Shown: positions 5,393 to 6,739 of the stretch, in pieces
How the letters are laid out: each line of letters starts with the position of its first letter
Numbering within the stretch: the stretch's first letter is position 1
Assembly: GCA_030614245.1 (NCBI GenBank)
Contig: JAUWKK010000160.1
Span: 1-6,739, forward strand
Reading direction: 5' to 3'
Length of the DNA: 6,739 nt
DNA from: Planctomycetota bacterium
GTDB taxonomy: Bacteria > Planctomycetota > PUPC01 > JABMSA01 > JAUWKK01
Translations under genes and position numbers: made by a program
The notes under the pieces: generated by a model
Seen by the model: only the letters and a program-made list of their open reading frames with translations
What the model was told of the DNA's origin: nothing
The model's database searches: none

Positions 5393-6739
5393 GTACCGCC
5401 CTCCGGCAGGTTAATGCCGTAGCTGTTCCATTGGGCATCGACCGCCCGCGCGACGTCGGGATCGAATTCGACCGGGCGGCGATAGCCCTGCTTCCACGTG
5501 GCGTCTATGGCGATGGGGAAGTGCAGGATCACGCGGTTGCCTGCGGCCTCGCGGCGCGCAGGATGCAGGTCGGCGAGCGGATCGAACCGAGTGAACCACC
5601 CCCAGAGCACGAGCATCGGATCGTCGAGCAGCACGTCGGCGGACACGAGCACGTGGAAGAGATACCGGCGCGCGGCGGGATGCTCCGCGAGTGCGCGGCG
5701 AACGGCAACCGGGTCGCCACCGTCCTTGATCCGAGCAGCAATGAACGCTTCGCCCAGGGCCGATATCGCGGCGACGTCGGGATGAACGTCCCCGGCGGCG
5801 GGCGGCTCGGGCGGCGGCTCATTGCGGAGCGGCCCCTCAGGGCGTTCGGTGGCGAGGAGTATCAGCCGGCTGCCGGAGTTCATCGCCGGACCGGTGAAGT
5901 CCAGCGTATCCTGCGCGGTGGGCGCCAGCAGGTGCAGCCCGTCGGATGCATCGAGATTGCGCCACACGGCTCGACTCACGGCGGCGAAATCGTGGACGTC
6001 GGTATCGCCGTTGACGATAATGAGCACCTTAGTGAGCGACATCTGCCCCTCGCCGAGCAGGCCCAGTGCGTGCTTGAGCGCCTCGCGGGGATAGCGTTCG
6101 CGCACCGATGCAACCGCGAGCGGATGGAAGCCCGTCTCGGGATACGCCCAAAAGTCGATGATCGCCGGACGCAGCACCTTGAGCAGCGGGATCGACATCT
6201 CCTGCAGCGCACAGCAGATGAAGAAATCCTCCTGCGGCGGCTTGCCCACGACCGTGGCCGGGAAGATCGCGTCGTCCCTCGCGAGCAGCCGGTCGACGCG
6301 GAAAACGGGGAAATCGGCGGAGTGCGAGTAATGCCCGAGATGGTCGCCGAACGGCCCTTCGAGCCTGACGTCGCTGTCGGAGACGCTGCCCTCCAGGACG
6401 AACTCGGCGGCGGCTGGGATACGGTGGCCGGTGATGTCCCGGCGGATGACATCCAACGGCCGGCCCATAATGAGCGCCGCGAGCAGTCTTTCGTCGAGGC
6501 CCTCGGGCATTGGAGCGACTGCGGCGATGGTCAGCGCCGGCGGGCCGCCGAGTATCACGCTGACAGGCAGCGGTACACCCATCGAACGGGCTGCGGCGAA
6601 GTGGAAAGCTCCGCCCTTCTCGATCTGCCAGTGCATGCCCGTCGAGGCGTCGTCGTACCGCTGGAGGCGATAGATGCCGAGATTGCCCTTCCCGCCGGCC
6701 GGATCGGTAGTGTGCACGAGCGGCAATGTGAAGAACGGC
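5389..6739 (-). CDS. mqnL: UbiD-type decarboxylase for menaquinone (MqnL-like), 5' partial
   Basis: UbiD-family enzymes use prenylated FMN and a metal ion to decarboxylate aromatic or unsaturated acids. In futalosine organisms the MqnL branch removes the carboxylate of the prenylated 1,4-dihydroxy-6-naphthoate. The window shows 449 residues, with the reading frame open to the edge (PFFTLPLVHTTDP at the boundary), so roughly 100-170 N-terminal residues are outside. TTG 6726 is therefore an internal codon, not the start. Family segments, numbered from the first visible residue: NLGIYRLQ (19-26) and GMHW (34-37), which belong to the flavin and metal site region, AEFVLEG (110-116) and EGPFGDHLGHYS (126-137) with the conserved acids, then FPATVVGKPPQED and the C-terminal region from GLLGEGQMSLTKVLIIVNG. 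The stop overlaps the mqnE start. The general family is certain; the MqnL assignment rests on the neighbours and on SCO4490-like features recalled from memory. Confidence 0.85.
   Translation of the reverse strand, partial: PFFTLPLVHTTDPAGGKGNLGIYRLQRYDDASTGMHWQIEKGGAFHFAAARSMGVPLPVSVILGGPPALTIAAVAPMPEGLDERLLAALIMGRPLDVIRRDITGHRIPAAAEFVLEGSVSDSDVRLEGPFGDHLGHYSHSADFPVFRVDRLLARDDAIFPATVVGKPPQEDFFICCALQEMSIPLLKVLRPAIIDFWAYPETGFHPLAVASVRERYPREALKHALGLLGEGQMSLTKVLIIVNGDTDVHDFAAVSRAVWRNLDASDGLHLLAPTAQDTLDFTGPAMNSGSRLILLATERPEGPLRNEPPPEPPAAGDVHPDVAAISALGEAFIAARIKDGGDPVAVRRALAEHPAARRYLFHVLVSADVLLDDPMLVLWGWFTRFDPLADLHPARREAAGNRVILHFPIAIDATWKQGYRRPVEFDPDVARAVDAQWNSYGINLPEGGT
5399..5404 (-). promoter_or_regulatory. 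Strong Shine-Dalgarno GGAGGG for mqnE
   Basis: GGAGGG on the minus strand lies six bases before ATG 5392 and inside the last codons of the UbiD-type gene. It fixes the mqnE start and contrasts with the weak sites before mqnC and menG. Confidence 0.7.

Noticed and set aside
6724..6726. TTG 6726 as the start of the UbiD-type gene
   Set aside because: The frame continues in family-like sequence (PFFTLPLV) to the window edge, and the N-terminal part of UbiD proteins would be missing.
1..6739. CRISPR array, tRNA or rRNA gene, or riboswitch
   Set aside because: No regularly spaced repeats, no tRNA-like cloverleaf and no recognisable conserved aptamer core were seen on either strand.

Overview
The window holds most of a menaquinone (vitamin K2) operon of the futalosine type on the minus strand (about 1708-6739). 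Next to it, at 1-1682 on the plus strand, is a less orderly stretch: a truncated transposase, a small predicted membrane protein and a DUF3786-type protein. The DNA is GC-rich overall. The futalosine genes indicate a bacterium that respires with menaquinone. The transposase type and the DUF3786 protein would fit Planctomycetota or a deltaproteobacterium-like group, but the sequence alone does not settle the lineage.

Plus strand, 1-1682. An IS1634/IS4-type transposase starts at 11, keeps only about its first 100 residues, and its frame then runs without a stop into a 147-residue protein (425-868) that has one N-terminal membrane segment and clearly lower GC. A perfect 8-bp stem-loop lies at 894-912. 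The 869-1082 spacer also holds a minus-strand open frame that encodes a hydrophobic stretch but has no normal start codon. A DUF3786-family protein of unknown function follows (1083-1682) and converges with the operon, with 25 bases between the two stop codons.

Minus strand, read from 6739 down to 1708. The order is a UbiD-type decarboxylase (mqnL-like, its 5' end outside the window), mqnE, mqnA, mqnC and a UbiE/MenG methyltransferase. Three of the four junctions are 4-base start/stop overlaps (one ATGA and two TTGA), and the fourth is a 15-base gap, so this is almost certainly one transcript with coupled translation. MqnA dehydrates chorismate. MqnE, a radical SAM enzyme, joins the product to an adenosyl group to give aminodeoxyfutalosine. 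After a nucleosidase step not seen here, MqnC, also a radical SAM enzyme, cyclises the dehypoxanthinylated product. The UbiD-type enzyme decarboxylates the naphthoate ring after prenylation, and MenG adds the final ring methyl group. The genes for MqnB or a nucleosidase, MqnD, a UbiA-type prenyltransferase and a UbiX-type flavin prenyltransferase are absent; they may lie beyond position 6739 or elsewhere in the genome.

I see no convincing new biological system. The most unusual points are the paired TTG starts, the transposase-to-membrane-protein open frame, and an atypical loop in MqnE.
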